Positions 21,801 to 29,299 of a DNA stretch of 64,000 nt are shown here, one piece after another. The notes below the pieces were generated by a model. The model was not told where the DNA came from and searched no databases. It saw only the letters and a list, made by a program, of their open reading frames with translations. A program made the position numbers and the translations under genes. Source of the DNA: DASUNP01 sp035249305. Lineage in GTDB: Bacteria; Acidobacteriota; Blastocatellia; UBA7656. The DNA lies in the NCBI GenBank assembly GCA_035249305.1, contig DATFGQ010000113.1, positions 1-64,000 of the forward strand, given 5' to 3'. Positions within the stretch are counted from its first letter, which is position 1. Every line of letters starts with the position of its first letter.

Positions 21801-22041
21801 AGACGCCGGGCGGCAACTGCGTGATGGTGTAATCACCCTCGTCGCCCGTCTTTCCCGTGCGCGACAAACCCGTGCCCGTGTTGCGCGCCGTGACCGTAGC
21901 GTTCACGACGGCGTTGCCCTGCGCGTCGACGACGCGGCCCGTGATGTCCGCGGTCGTGACCTGCGCCAGCGCTGGAACTGCCAGCGACAGGTTCAAAATC
22001 AGAAGCGAAATTACCAACTGCTTCAACCTTATGGTGCTCAT
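18862..22041 (-). CDS. Oar-like TonB-dependent outer-membrane receptor
   Basis: A 1059-residue paralogue of its downstream neighbour. The signal peptide ends LAVPALAQ. The CarboxypepD_reg domain contains ADITGRVVDAQGNAVVNATV and PPGVYEISVEAAGFSR. The plug segment contains DAPLIETTKSEIGGVV and LPLLNRTFAALSVIMPEA, then VDGGDNKDNVVGSLLQNF, also found in the neighbour. The barrel ends LGFRMDF. GAGGAGG lies about 6 bases before the ATG. Both tandem copies have their own terminators and leaders, so they may be regulated separately. The ligand is unknown. Confidence 0.88.
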   Translation of the reverse strand: MSTIRLKQLVISLLILNLSLAVPALAQVTTADITGRVVDAQGNAVVNATVTARNTGTGLSRTGKTGDEGDYTITQLPPGVYEISVEAAGFSRAIQRDYELNVGTKPTLNFELKPGGVTETIDVTGDAPLIETTKSEIGGVVTPVEVQNLPLLNRTFAALSVIMPEARPVGNFDPTKTRVGNFAMNGGDGRQLDVNVDGGDNKDNVVGSLLQNFAYEGIQEFQVLQHRWTAEQGRAVGGVVNVITKSGTNDLHGSFFANFRDEKLRKKDFFEKQTDEFNLSRGLEEVDKPDFSRQEVGGSIGGKIITDKLFYFGALERFRERQNNLVPAPRFAQLQAIPGLDPVAEIPTPYDDWLLTAKVDHRMTDKQSMFYRFSFQDNASPNDQIAVPANADPTGGNLNDNRLYSFVANHTYTLSTTKLNVFSFHYQDFNNAILGVTDTPNITFPTVTTGRNVNVPQATLEEKYQFRDDFAFQKGSHNMKVGGNYIYTKLDGFFFFGAQGYAITFFDDPLTIANNLNGKYPQGFQTPGAVRNITFSDGRGDHTQQIDQLAFYFQDDWKASQKLTLNLGLRWDANIGNLPDQSNNRTLLILDQLDHPLANALTDDKEKLSRSTPNWKEFQPRVGFAYDPNGDGRTVIRGGYGIFFDQLFQNLTLFSITQSNPELFQTILSLTNNDVGSGQLANFRFGVDPLPPVPPGTSLTELAVGGFGRINDPNAREPYVQKFSIGVQKSIGENYVLSSDYVHTLGLHESRVQVINPRIRHICDPGFPGSTPNSSDCVRGANTRLLDRAFVNAGFPANRIEQINMIGTTNRSLFDSWTTQLRGRIGRRTVFSASYVLASSRAWGGQPVASYSGNGIAIDPRVQFNEEEFGPTRIDERHRVVFSGVFDMPWGVQLSPIMQYASSRPYSLNAGIDVDGDGLATVDRLCEGTDPRAVLQAIVNGQPIPASARALGCRQLEVNSQRKGFVVDANGNIEERSGRYFNVDLRASKEVAVGERLRFKGYVDFYNLFNTDNLSYASRLGLSPATSSLFAQPVSLYGPGFGPPVGRPLTVQLGFRMDF

Positions 22042-22308
22042 AAAGTCCTCCTCAGTTTTTGTTTACCGGCCTCCATGTGTTTTAGATCACAAACCCGATG
22101 ACAAACGCTTAAAAGACCAGAACTGCGTCAAGCGTTCTGGACCGGGCTTCTCCATTGATCAGGGTTATTGGCGGGAAGCTGCAAAGCTTATACCAGCCCC
22201 GCGGCGAGCGTGTAAGGCTAGTTTTAAGAATAATTTAGGTCGGCCAAAATGCTGGCATGTGAGTTATCGGGCATCTGAAATCATGGAAATAAATCCATAA
22301 TCTCGAAT

Positions 22309-22773
22309 TTACTGGATCGTGTCGGACGAGTTGTCGGCGACGATCATAGGTATGGGCGAAGCGTGGTGGTGGACCATCAGCCAGCGCCCGTCGCGCCGTA
22401 TGAAGAGGTTCGTGGCCGCCGCCTGGACCGAATCGAAGCTGGTCTCTTCAAAGACCGTTATGTTCTCAAGGCAGGTGACCCAGGCGAAATCGCCTTCCAC
22501 CTGGACCGACACGGCCGTAGGCGATATGCGCATACGCTGCTCGTCTTCGAATATCCTCGACCAGCTTTCGCGCACCCGTCGCCAGCCCGAGATCATCTCC
22601 CATCCGGGGTGGACGCATTTTATCCAGGCTTCGTGCGCCCAGACCTCGTCCATCAGCTCGATGTCATTCGATTCGATCGCGCGGTAAAAAGTGGCGTTCG
22701 CCTCTTCAACTGAAAGGTCGTTCGTCATGGCCGTCAGCCGCGAAAACTTATACTCATGGCGAAAAGAATTCAA
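22309..22773 (-). CDS. NTF2-like / SnoaL-type small protein (DUF4440-like)
   Basis: A cytoplasmic 154-residue protein with a predicted cone-shaped NTF2 fold. It has an N-terminal helical part (EEANATFYRAIESNDIELMDEVWAHEAWIKCVHPGWEMISGW) and a C-terminal beta-sheet (FAWVTCLENITVF ... ATNLFIRRDGRWLMVHHHASPI). The start is a TTG at 22773 supported by AGGAGG 5 bases upstream; the internal ATG at 22728 (MTNDLSVEE) has no ribosome site. It is divergent from trmFO. Members act as small-molecule enzymes or stress proteins; a specific role cannot be assigned. Confidence 0.78.
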   Translation of the reverse strand: MNSFRHEYKFSRLTAMTNDLSVEEANATFYRAIESNDIELMDEVWAHEAWIKCVHPGWEMISGWRRVRESWSRIFEDEQRMRISPTAVSVQVEGDFAWVTCLENITVFEETSFDSVQAAATNLFIRRDGRWLMVHHHASPIPMIVADNSSDTIQ

Positions 22774-22917
22774 GCCCGCCTCCTACTTTTTTTCCGGCGC
22801 GGGTTATGGAATCAACCAAACATCCGATGAGAAGGCGAGCTGTGAATCCCTATGACGATCTGCAACTACTTTGATGAGCTTCCGTGAGGGGTGATAGAAT
22901 CAAGACTGGCTTTCAAC

Positions 22918-24279
22918 ATGAAAAATGATGCGCAGGTGACAGTAATAGGCGGCGGTCTGGCCGGGTCGGAAGCAGCCTGGCAGGCGGCCGAGCGCGGCGC
23001 GAGGGTCCGCCTCTACGAGATGCGCCCCGTGCGCGCGACCCCCGCCCACCGCACGTCGAACCTTGCCGAAGTGGTCTGCTCTAACTCGCTAAAATCGGAC
23101 GAGCCGGGCACGGCGCCCTACCTGCTCAAAGAAGAGCTCCGCCGCGGCGGGTCGCTCTTGCTCCGAGTCGCGCACGAGACGGCCGTGCCGGCGGGCGCGG
23201 CCCTGGCCGTCGACCGCGAGCGGTTCGCCGAGGCCGTCAGCCTCAGAATTAATGAGCACCCGAACATAGAAGTCATTCGCGAAGAGGTGCGGCGCGTACC
23301 CGAAGGCGGGCCGGTCGTGATCGCGACGGGGCCGCTCACCTCGGACGCGCTGTCTGAAGAGATAGCGCGGTTGACCGGCTCTACGGCGCTCTATTTTTAT
23401 GACGCGATCTCGCCGGTCGTAGACGCGGAGAGCATAGATTATTCGGTAGCCTTTCGCGCGGCCCGGTACGATAAAGGCGGAGCCGATTATGTGAACTGCC
23501 CTATGGACGAGCGGCAGTACGATCGATTCTATACGGCTCTTGTCGAAGCCGAATCGGTCCCGCTGCACGAGTTCGAAAAGACGATCTATTTCGAGGCTTG
23601 CCTGCCGATCGAAGAGCTCGCGCGCCGCGGACGCGACACGCTGCGCTACGGGCCTATGAAGCCCGTCGGCCTTAGGGACCCGCGCACCGGCCGCCAGCCT
23701 TACGCCGTGGTCCAGTTGCGCCAGGAGAATCTGCTCGCCGACAGCTACAACCTTGTCGGCTTTCAAAACCATCTGAAATTCGGCGAGCAGAAGCGCGTGC
23801 TGAGAATGATCCCCGGACTTGAGCGGGCCGAGTTCTTCCGCTTCGGGCAGGTCCACCGCAACACGTTCATATGCGCGCCGCTCGTTCTGGCCGAGACTCT
23901 GCAAATGCGCGAGCACCCGCGCATTCTCTTTGCGGGACAGATCTCGGGCGTCGAAGGCTACATCGAGGCGATAGCGACGGGCTTTATCGCGGGCGTCAAC
24001 GCGGCGCGCATTCTTGCTGGCCGCGAGACGATCGCGCCGCCGCGCCGAACGGCCCTCGGCGGTCTGGTCAACTACATCGCCAACGCCGAGGCGAAGAGTT
24101 TTCAGCCTATGAACATAACCTTCGCGCTGCTGCCCGCGCTTGAGGACGAAGACCGCCGCAGGCTCCGCCGCAAGGCGGACCGCCGCCGCCGTCAGGTCGA
24201 GCTTGCGCTGAAAGACTTTGACGAGTGGCGCGCAAATCAACTGTCGCCGGATCGCGTGCGTGAAGTCTACCATGCATAA
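22918..24279 (+). CDS. trmFO: tRNA (uracil-54-C5)-methyltransferase, folate/FAD-dependent
   Basis: Forms ribothymidine at U54 of tRNAs using methylenetetrahydrofolate and FADH2. The 453-residue product begins with the FAD dinucleotide fold VTVIGGGLAGSEAAWQ, followed by the family block RTSNLAEVVCSNSLKSD. Later come YVNCPMDERQY, FEACLPIEELARRG, RYGPMKPVGLRDPRTG and the C-terminal GALVNYI-type element (GGLVNYIANA). The frame is open to a GTG at 22891, but the ATG at 22918 gives the expected N-terminus just before the FAD motif. It overlaps or abuts the following VWFA gene. folD, which makes the same folate cofactor, lies elsewhere in the window. Confidence 0.95.
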   Translation: MKNDAQVTVIGGGLAGSEAAWQAAERGARVRLYEMRPVRATPAHRTSNLAEVVCSNSLKSDEPGTAPYLLKEELRRGGSLLLRVAHETAVPAGAALAVDRERFAEAVSLRINEHPNIEVIREEVRRVPEGGPVVIATGPLTSDALSEEIARLTGSTALYFYDAISPVVDAESIDYSVAFRAARYDKGGADYVNCPMDERQYDRFYTALVEAESVPLHEFEKTIYFEACLPIEELARRGRDTLRYGPMKPVGLRDPRTGRQPYAVVQLRQENLLADSYNLVGFQNHLKFGEQKRVLRMIPGLERAEFFRFGQVHRNTFICAPLVLAETLQMREHPRILFAGQISGVEGYIEAIATGFIAGVNAARILAGRETIAPPRRTALGGLVNYIANAEAKSFQPMNITFALLPALEDEDRRRLRRKADRRRRQVELALKDFDEWRANQLSPDRVREVYHA

Positions 24280-25315
24280 GAAAACGAGGATGAAGAACCA
24301 GAGAGCGAAAAGGCCGCGGGCGATTTCAGCCGTTTTCTTGCTCGTGACGTTCGCCTTTTGCCTCTTGCCTTTCGCCTTCCCGCAGTCGGGCCGGCAGCCC
24401 GGCCAGAGCAAGCCTTCCGGCCCGCCCCCTCAAGAGACGCGCCCGCGCCGAGTCGACGACGACCAGGACGAGATCAAGCTGAGCGCCAACCTCATCACGG
24501 CGATCACCTCGGTCACCGACCCTGCGGGCAATCAGGTCAACGACCTGACGCAGCAGGATTTCATAGTCTACGAAGACAACGTGCCGCAGGAGATCGCGGG
24601 ATTTTATCGCGAGGGTCAGCTCCCATTGCGGCTGATCTTTTTGTTCGACGCGTCGAGCTCCATACGCCACCGCTTCGACTTCGAGCAGCGGGCCGCCGCG
24701 CAATTCTTCCGCCAGTTGATGAGGCCGGGCGACCAGGCCGCTTTGATGAGCGTGGCAACAGACCCAAAGCTTGAGATGCAGTTCACGGGCGATGTCGATA
24801 AGCTCGTCACTGCGCTGGCGGCCATAAAGCCCGAAGGCGCGACTTCGCTCTACTCTTCGATGACAGAGGCTGCGAAGTACATACGCCCGGCCGAAGGGCG
24901 TCACGTCATGGTTGTGCTTTCAGACGGGACGGACACGGCAAGCTCGGCCACGCTCGCGCAGGCGCTAACGGAAGTGCAGAAGTCCGACGCCGTCATCTAC
25001 GCCGTCCATTCGACGGGCATAGCGCCGTCCGCCAACGTGCAAGACCTGGCGGGCGAGTTCGTGCTTAAGGCGATGAGCGAGGACACGGGCGGCCGTGCGT
25101 TCTTCCCGCCGATTTACGACGACCCGAAGAAAGAGGTGCGCGACCTGGACGAGATATACCGCCGCATAGCGGCCGAGGTCCGCGCACAGTACGTGTTGAC
25201 GTACTATTCCAGAAACGCCGAAGCGCGGCGCGACGGGTTCAAAGCCATCCGCGTAGAGGTCAAGCGGCCCGGCCTTCAAGTCCGCGCCCGCCGCGGTTAC
25301 TACACGACTAAATGA
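24272..25315 (+). CDS. Exported VWFA-type protein
   Basis: A 347-residue protein of the VWFA-related family common in Acidobacteriota. It has an N-terminal signal or anchor (AVFLLVTFAFCLLPFAFPQ), a Pro-rich linker and a beta-sandwich (VTDPAGNQVNDLTQQDFIVYEDNVPQEIAGF). The von Willebrand A domain (about residues 125-310) has a MIDAS-like DASSSIR, a distal threonine (GATSLYSSM) and an aspartate (LSDGTDTASS). It ends in the common C-terminal strand motif YVLTYYSRN...VEVKRPGLQVRARRGYY. The ATG at 24272 overlaps the trmFO stop by 8 bases; the ATG at 24290 is an alternative. A paralogue is encoded at 47049-48005. The extracellular ligand is unknown. Confidence 0.83.
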   Translation: MHKKTRMKNQRAKRPRAISAVFLLVTFAFCLLPFAFPQSGRQPGQSKPSGPPPQETRPRRVDDDQDEIKLSANLITAITSVTDPAGNQVNDLTQQDFIVYEDNVPQEIAGFYREGQLPLRLIFLFDASSSIRHRFDFEQRAAAQFFRQLMRPGDQAALMSVATDPKLEMQFTGDVDKLVTALAAIKPEGATSLYSSMTEAAKYIRPAEGRHVMVVLSDGTDTASSATLAQALTEVQKSDAVIYAVHSTGIAPSANVQDLAGEFVLKAMSEDTGGRAFFPPIYDDPKKEVRDLDEIYRRIAAEVRAQYVLTYYSRNAEARRDGFKAIRVEVKRPGLQVRARRGYYTTK

Positions 25316-25318
25316 TTA

Positions 25319-25350
25319 TTTGAGATTTCAAATTTCCAATCTCAAATCTT
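25319..25350 (+). terminator. Hairpin between the VWFA and dipeptidase genes
   Basis: TTTGAGATT (25319-25327) pairs perfectly with AATCTCAAA (25338-25346) and is followed by TCTTTAAGGA, the last part being the dipeptidase ribosome site. It is probably a weak terminator or a processing hairpin. Being AU-rich, it is less stable than others in the window. Confidence 0.45.
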
Positions 25351-25363
25351 TAAGGAATTGCCT

Positions 25364-26692
25364 ATGCCTCGACGATCGCTAGTCTCAACCTGTCTTACGA
25401 TAGCTCTCGCAATCTCGACCGCGGCGGGCCAGACAAACAGGGCCGCGCCCAAACAGAGCGACGCCGAGCTGCGCGCCCGCGCCGAGCGCCTGCACCGCGA
25501 AGCCATAGTCGTAGACACGCATAACGACGTGCCTTCGGTCATAATCGATTTCGGATTCGACCTGGGGATGGCGGGCGACACGCCGGGCGGAGTAGCGTTC
25601 GACTACTCGGGCACGCAGCCGATCCCGAAAGACGGCAAGTACAGGACCGAGACAGACCTCAGAAGGCTTAAAGCGGGCGGCGTAGACGCGGAGTTCTTCG
25701 TCGCCTACGTCGCGGCGAAATACGCGAAGGAAGGCGGTGCGGCCCGCCGCGCGCTCGATATGATAGACGTTATTCACGAGCAGGTGCGCCGCCACCCCGA
25801 CGCGCTTGAGATGGCTTTCACCTCGGACGACATACGCCGCATATCAAAGAGAGGCAAGGTCGCCACGTTGATAGGCATCGAAGGCGGTCACGCCATCGAA
25901 GACAGCCTCTCGGCGCTGCGCATGTTCTACAGGCTCGGCGTCAGGTATATGACGCTGACGCACTCGAACACCAACAACTGGGCCGATTCGTCGGGCGACA
26001 TAAACAACAAAGACGTTAAGCACCACGGCGGGCTCACGGACTTCGGCCGCGAAGTGGTCAAAGAGATGAACCGGATCGGCATGATGGTCGACATATCTCA
26101 TGTGGCGGACGAGACTTTTTACGACGTGGTAGAAGTGTCGCGCGCGCCCGTCATCGCCTCACACTCTTCGGCTCGTCAGCTTGCCGACCACCCGCGCAAC
26201 ATGACGGACGACATGCTGCGCGCCGTCGCCCGCAACGGCGGCGTGGTGATGATCAATTTCTATGACGGCTTTATCGACGCTCGCAAAGTCGACTTCAACA
26301 GGCGGGCCAACGCGCGGCAGGAAGAGCTGAACAAGCAGTTTCCCAACGACGCCGCGCGCGTCGAAGAAGAGATGAAAAAATGGCGCGCGGCTAACGATGC
26401 CGGCAAGACGCCGCTTTCGGTGCTGATAGATCATTTCGACCACGTGGCTAAAGTCGCGGGCATAGACCACGTCGGCATAGGCAGCGATTTCGACGGGGCG
26501 ATCACTCCGCCCGCCGGCATGGAGGATGTGTCGCGGATGCCTGCGATAACCTTCGAGCTTATGAAGCGCGGCTATTCGGACGCGGACATAAAGAAGATTC
26601 TGGGCGAGAACTTCCTGCGCGTGATGGCCGCGGTCGAGCGCGCGGCGGCCGAGATGCAGTCGGGCAAGCCGGCCCCGGCCGCGAAGAGATAG
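25364..26692 (+). CDS. Exported membrane dipeptidase (peptidase M19)
   Basis: Zinc-dependent dipeptidase of the renal-dipeptidase family, cleaving dipeptides and possibly D-containing or beta-lactam-like substrates. The 442-residue product starts with a signal peptide (CLTIALAISTAAG). The amidohydrolase-type metal motifs are VDTHNDVP, the bridging glutamate in GIEGGHAIED, ISHVADETFYDV, IASHSSARQLADHPRN and HVGIGSDFDG. TAAGGA lies 7 bases before the ATG at 25364 (a TTG two codons earlier is less likely). It lies between a VWFA protein and an S33-like hydrolase on the same strand, fitting a secreted peptide-degrading gene set. Confidence 0.93.
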   Translation: MPRRSLVSTCLTIALAISTAAGQTNRAAPKQSDAELRARAERLHREAIVVDTHNDVPSVIIDFGFDLGMAGDTPGGVAFDYSGTQPIPKDGKYRTETDLRRLKAGGVDAEFFVAYVAAKYAKEGGAARRALDMIDVIHEQVRRHPDALEMAFTSDDIRRISKRGKVATLIGIEGGHAIEDSLSALRMFYRLGVRYMTLTHSNTNNWADSSGDINNKDVKHHGGLTDFGREVVKEMNRIGMMVDISHVADETFYDVVEVSRAPVIASHSSARQLADHPRNMTDDMLRAVARNGGVVMINFYDGFIDARKVDFNRRANARQEELNKQFPNDAARVEEEMKKWRAANDAGKTPLSVLIDHFDHVAKVAGIDHVGIGSDFDGAITPPAGMEDVSRMPAITFELMKRGYSDADIKKILGENFLRVMAAVERAAAEMQSGKPAPAAKR

Positions 26693-26716
26693 CGACCGCC
26701 GGCAAACGGGTGAGGT

Positions 26717-28189
26717 ATGAATCTATTCAGAGCAAGCCTTGTCGTCGCATTCATTCTTACGAGCTTTGCTTTCCCCATCTCTAACGCGGACGAGACGGCC
26801 GCGCTACGGCTCCAGCCATGCGATTTGAACAACATCAAAGGCGCGAGGTGCGGCAAGTACGAAGTCTTCGAAGACCGCGAGTCGCGCGCCGGGCGCAAGA
26901 TCGCGCTGAACATAATTGTGCTCCCGGCGATGACTGATAAGCCCGCCGCTGACCCTGTCTTTTTTCTCGCGGGCGGGCCGGGCCAGGGGGCCGCGGCTAT
27001 TGTCAGGAACGCGGGGGCGGATTACATGCAGGCGATACGCCGGCAGCGCGACGTTGTCTTCGTTGACCAGCGCGGCACGGGCGAATCGAATCCTCTCAAC
27101 TGCAATCTCTTTGGCGACGGGAGCTCGCTCCAGCCTTACTTCGACGAGTTGTTCCCGGTAGAGAAGGTGCGCGAGTGTCGCGCGCGGCTCGAAAAGATTT
27201 CAAACCCCGCGCTCTACACCACGTCGATCGCTATGGAAGACCTTGATGAGGTCCGCCGCGCGCTGGGCTACGACCGGATAAATCTCTGGGGAGGATCATA
27301 CGGCACGGCCGCCTCGCTGGCTTATCTCCGCCGTTACCCTAAACAGGTCCGCTCGGTCGTGCTCGAAGGCGCGGCGTCGCTCGATTTCAAGGTGCCGCTC
27401 CCGTTCGCGAAAGGCGCTCAACAGGCGCTCGACCGTTTGATGGAGGATTGCGCCGCGGACGAAACGTGTCGCAAGGCGTTTCCGAATCTTAGGGCGGAGT
27501 TCGCCTCGGTCCTGGCAAAGCTCGATAAAGGCCCTGTCAGTTTTGAGATGAAGAACCCGGCCACTAAGAAGCTTGAGCGGGTTCGCATGTCGCGCGGCGT
27601 TTTCGGCGAGCGTCTGAGGTTGCTTTTGTACTCGCCGGACCTGGCAAGCCTCGTCCCGTTTTTGATCCACGAAGCTTCGAAGGATAACTTCGTCCCGCTC
27701 GCTCAGCTAGGTCATTTCATGACGAAGCTGATCGGCGATCAGGTGGCAATGGGGATGTATTTCTCAGTCACCTGCCCGGAAGACACGCTCCTGATTACAG
27801 AGCAGGAGATCGCGCGCGAGACTAAGGGCACGTTCCTTGGCGATTACCGCGTGAGGGCGCACGTGAAGGCGTGCGAGCAATGGCCTCGCGGGAAAGTGCC
27901 TTCGGGTTTTACGAGCCCCGTGAAATCCGACGTGCCCGTGTTGATCATCTCAGGCGCGGTAGACCCGGCCACGCCTCCGCAGTACGGCGAAGCCGCGGCG
28001 CGACATCTCGCAAACGGCCGCCAGATCCTCGTACCGAACACGCCTCATTCGTACGGCGGGCGATGTATTGACAGCCTGGTAGAAGAGTTCATCACGAAAG
28101 CCACGGCGCGCGGGCTCGACGCCTCGTGCGTCAACCAGATCCGCCGCCCGCCCTTCGCTACGGAGATGCCCGACGAGTTATCTCAATAA
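26717..28189 (+). CDS. Exported alpha/beta hydrolase, peptidase S33 / TAP-like
   Basis: Secreted alpha/beta-hydrolase of 490 residues related to tripeptidyl aminopeptidases. After the signal peptide come the oxyanion motif FLAGGPGQGA and DQRGTGESNP. The nucleophile elbow GGSYGT has Ser194. The C-terminal TAP-like domain contains VPVLIISGAVDPATPP with the acid residue and the histidine in NTPHSYGG. Several cysteines (for example in LQPCDLNNIKGARCG) suggest extracytoplasmic disulfides. It begins 24 bases after the dipeptidase stop, so an operon is likely. The stop codon overlaps the start of a palindromic repeat. Confidence 0.88.
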   Translation: MNLFRASLVVAFILTSFAFPISNADETAALRLQPCDLNNIKGARCGKYEVFEDRESRAGRKIALNIIVLPAMTDKPAADPVFFLAGGPGQGAAAIVRNAGADYMQAIRRQRDVVFVDQRGTGESNPLNCNLFGDGSSLQPYFDELFPVEKVRECRARLEKISNPALYTTSIAMEDLDEVRRALGYDRINLWGGSYGTAASLAYLRRYPKQVRSVVLEGAASLDFKVPLPFAKGAQQALDRLMEDCAADETCRKAFPNLRAEFASVLAKLDKGPVSFEMKNPATKKLERVRMSRGVFGERLRLLLYSPDLASLVPFLIHEASKDNFVPLAQLGHFMTKLIGDQVAMGMYFSVTCPEDTLLITEQEIARETKGTFLGDYRVRAHVKACEQWPRGKVPSGFTSPVKSDVPVLIISGAVDPATPPQYGEAAARHLANGRQILVPNTPHSYGGRCIDSLVEEFITKATARGLDASCVNQIRRPPFATEMPDELSQ

Positions 28190-28321
28190 GCCCTGAAAGG
28201 GCGATACGCTTATCGCGCCCTTTCAGGGCTTCTCGTTGTATGACGCATGACCCGGCGCGTTGCGCCGGGCTACCGAATATCGCCTCTTCGAGGCTTCCTA
28301 TCGAATCGCCCCTGCGAGGCT
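28188..28321. repeat. Palindromic intergenic repeat family, copy B
   Basis: It starts in the stop codon of the hydrolase gene with AAGCCCTGAAAGGGCGATA and its complement, then a CCCGGCGCGTTGCGCCGGG palindrome, GCCTCTTCGAGGC and GCCCCTGCGAGGC. It shares palindromes and linkers with 132-294 and 38934-39214. It lies exactly between two convergent genes (hydrolase and hemF) and could end transcription both ways. Confidence 0.7.
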
Positions 28322-29281
28322 TTAGCGCGAGTCGGTCCCGAGCCAGTCGCGCGGGCGGAAGTAGTCCATTGCCTCGGCCTCGCGCGTGCCGGGCGCGGGC
28401 TTGTAATCGTAAACCCATCGCACGAGCGGCGGCAGCGACATCAAGATCGATTCCGTGCGCCCGCGCGTCTCAAGGCCGAAGTGCGTGCCGCGATCGTAGA
28501 CGAGATTAAACTCGGCGTAGCGGCCGCGGCGTATCAATTGAAACTCGCGCTCGCGCTCGGTGAAAGGTTCATTCATCCGCCGCTCCGCTATGGGGATGTA
28601 GGCGGGCAGAAACGCGCGGGCGACGCCCCTGACGAAATCGAATATGAATTCGACGCCGCGGTCGTCGTCGGACTTCTTCTCGTCGGCGTCTAAGAGCGGG
28701 CCTTCGCGCTCGCCCGTCAGGTAATCGAAGAATACCCCGCCAACGCCTCTCGATTCGTCGCGGTGCTTGACGAAAAAATACTCGTCGCACCACTTCTTGA
28801 ACTTAGGATAAAACGCGGGGTCGAATCTGTCGCACGCCTCTTTCAGCGTGCTGTGAAAATGCAGCACGTCGTCGATGTAAGGGTAGTAAGGCGTCAGGTC
28901 GGTCCCGCCTCCAAACCAGCCGCCGGAGCCTCTTTCAAGGTAGCGGAAGTTCGCGTGAACCGTTGGGACCATGGGGTTGAGCGGGTGCAGGACGAGCGAG
29001 ACGCCCGTCGCAAAGAACTGTGCGCCCTGGCCCACGGCGAGCCGGTCGGCGAAGCTCGGGTTCAGCTCGCCGTAGACCTCTGAAAAGTTGACGCCCGCCT
29101 TCTCAAACAGAGCGCCGCCTTCGATCACCCGCGCGCGGCCGCCGCCGCCGCCTTCGCGCTCCCACAGGTCTTCGCGGAAGTGCGCGCGGCCATCGAGTCT
29201 CTCAAGCTCCGCGCATATCTTGTCTTGAAGTGCGGCGAAAAAGTCCCTCGCCTTTTCTTTGATTGGTTGGCTGTCGCTCAT
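28322..29281 (-). CDS. hemF: Oxygen-dependent coproporphyrinogen III oxidase
   Basis: Heme biosynthesis enzyme converting coproporphyrinogen III to protoporphyrinogen IX with O2. The 319-residue product has the family blocks ATGVSLVLHPLNPMVPTVHA, FRYLE, WFGGGTDLTPYYP, FKKWCDEYFFVKHRDESRG and GGVFFDYL. A strong AAGGAGG lies 8 bases before the ATG. It begins 18 bases after the stop of the M14 peptidase gene on the same strand, so it is probably co-transcribed. Its presence indicates an aerobic or microaerobic life style. Confidence 0.96.
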   Translation of the reverse strand: MSDSQPIKEKARDFFAALQDKICAELERLDGRAHFREDLWEREGGGGGRARVIEGGALFEKAGVNFSEVYGELNPSFADRLAVGQGAQFFATGVSLVLHPLNPMVPTVHANFRYLERGSGGWFGGGTDLTPYYPYIDDVLHFHSTLKEACDRFDPAFYPKFKKWCDEYFFVKHRDESRGVGGVFFDYLTGEREGPLLDADEKKSDDDRGVEFIFDFVRGVARAFLPAYIPIAERRMNEPFTEREREFQLIRRGRYAEFNLVYDRGTHFGLETRGRTESILMSLPPLVRWVYDYKPAPGTREAEAMDYFRPRDWLGTDSR

Positions 29282-29299
29282 CCCCGCATCCTCCTTTCC

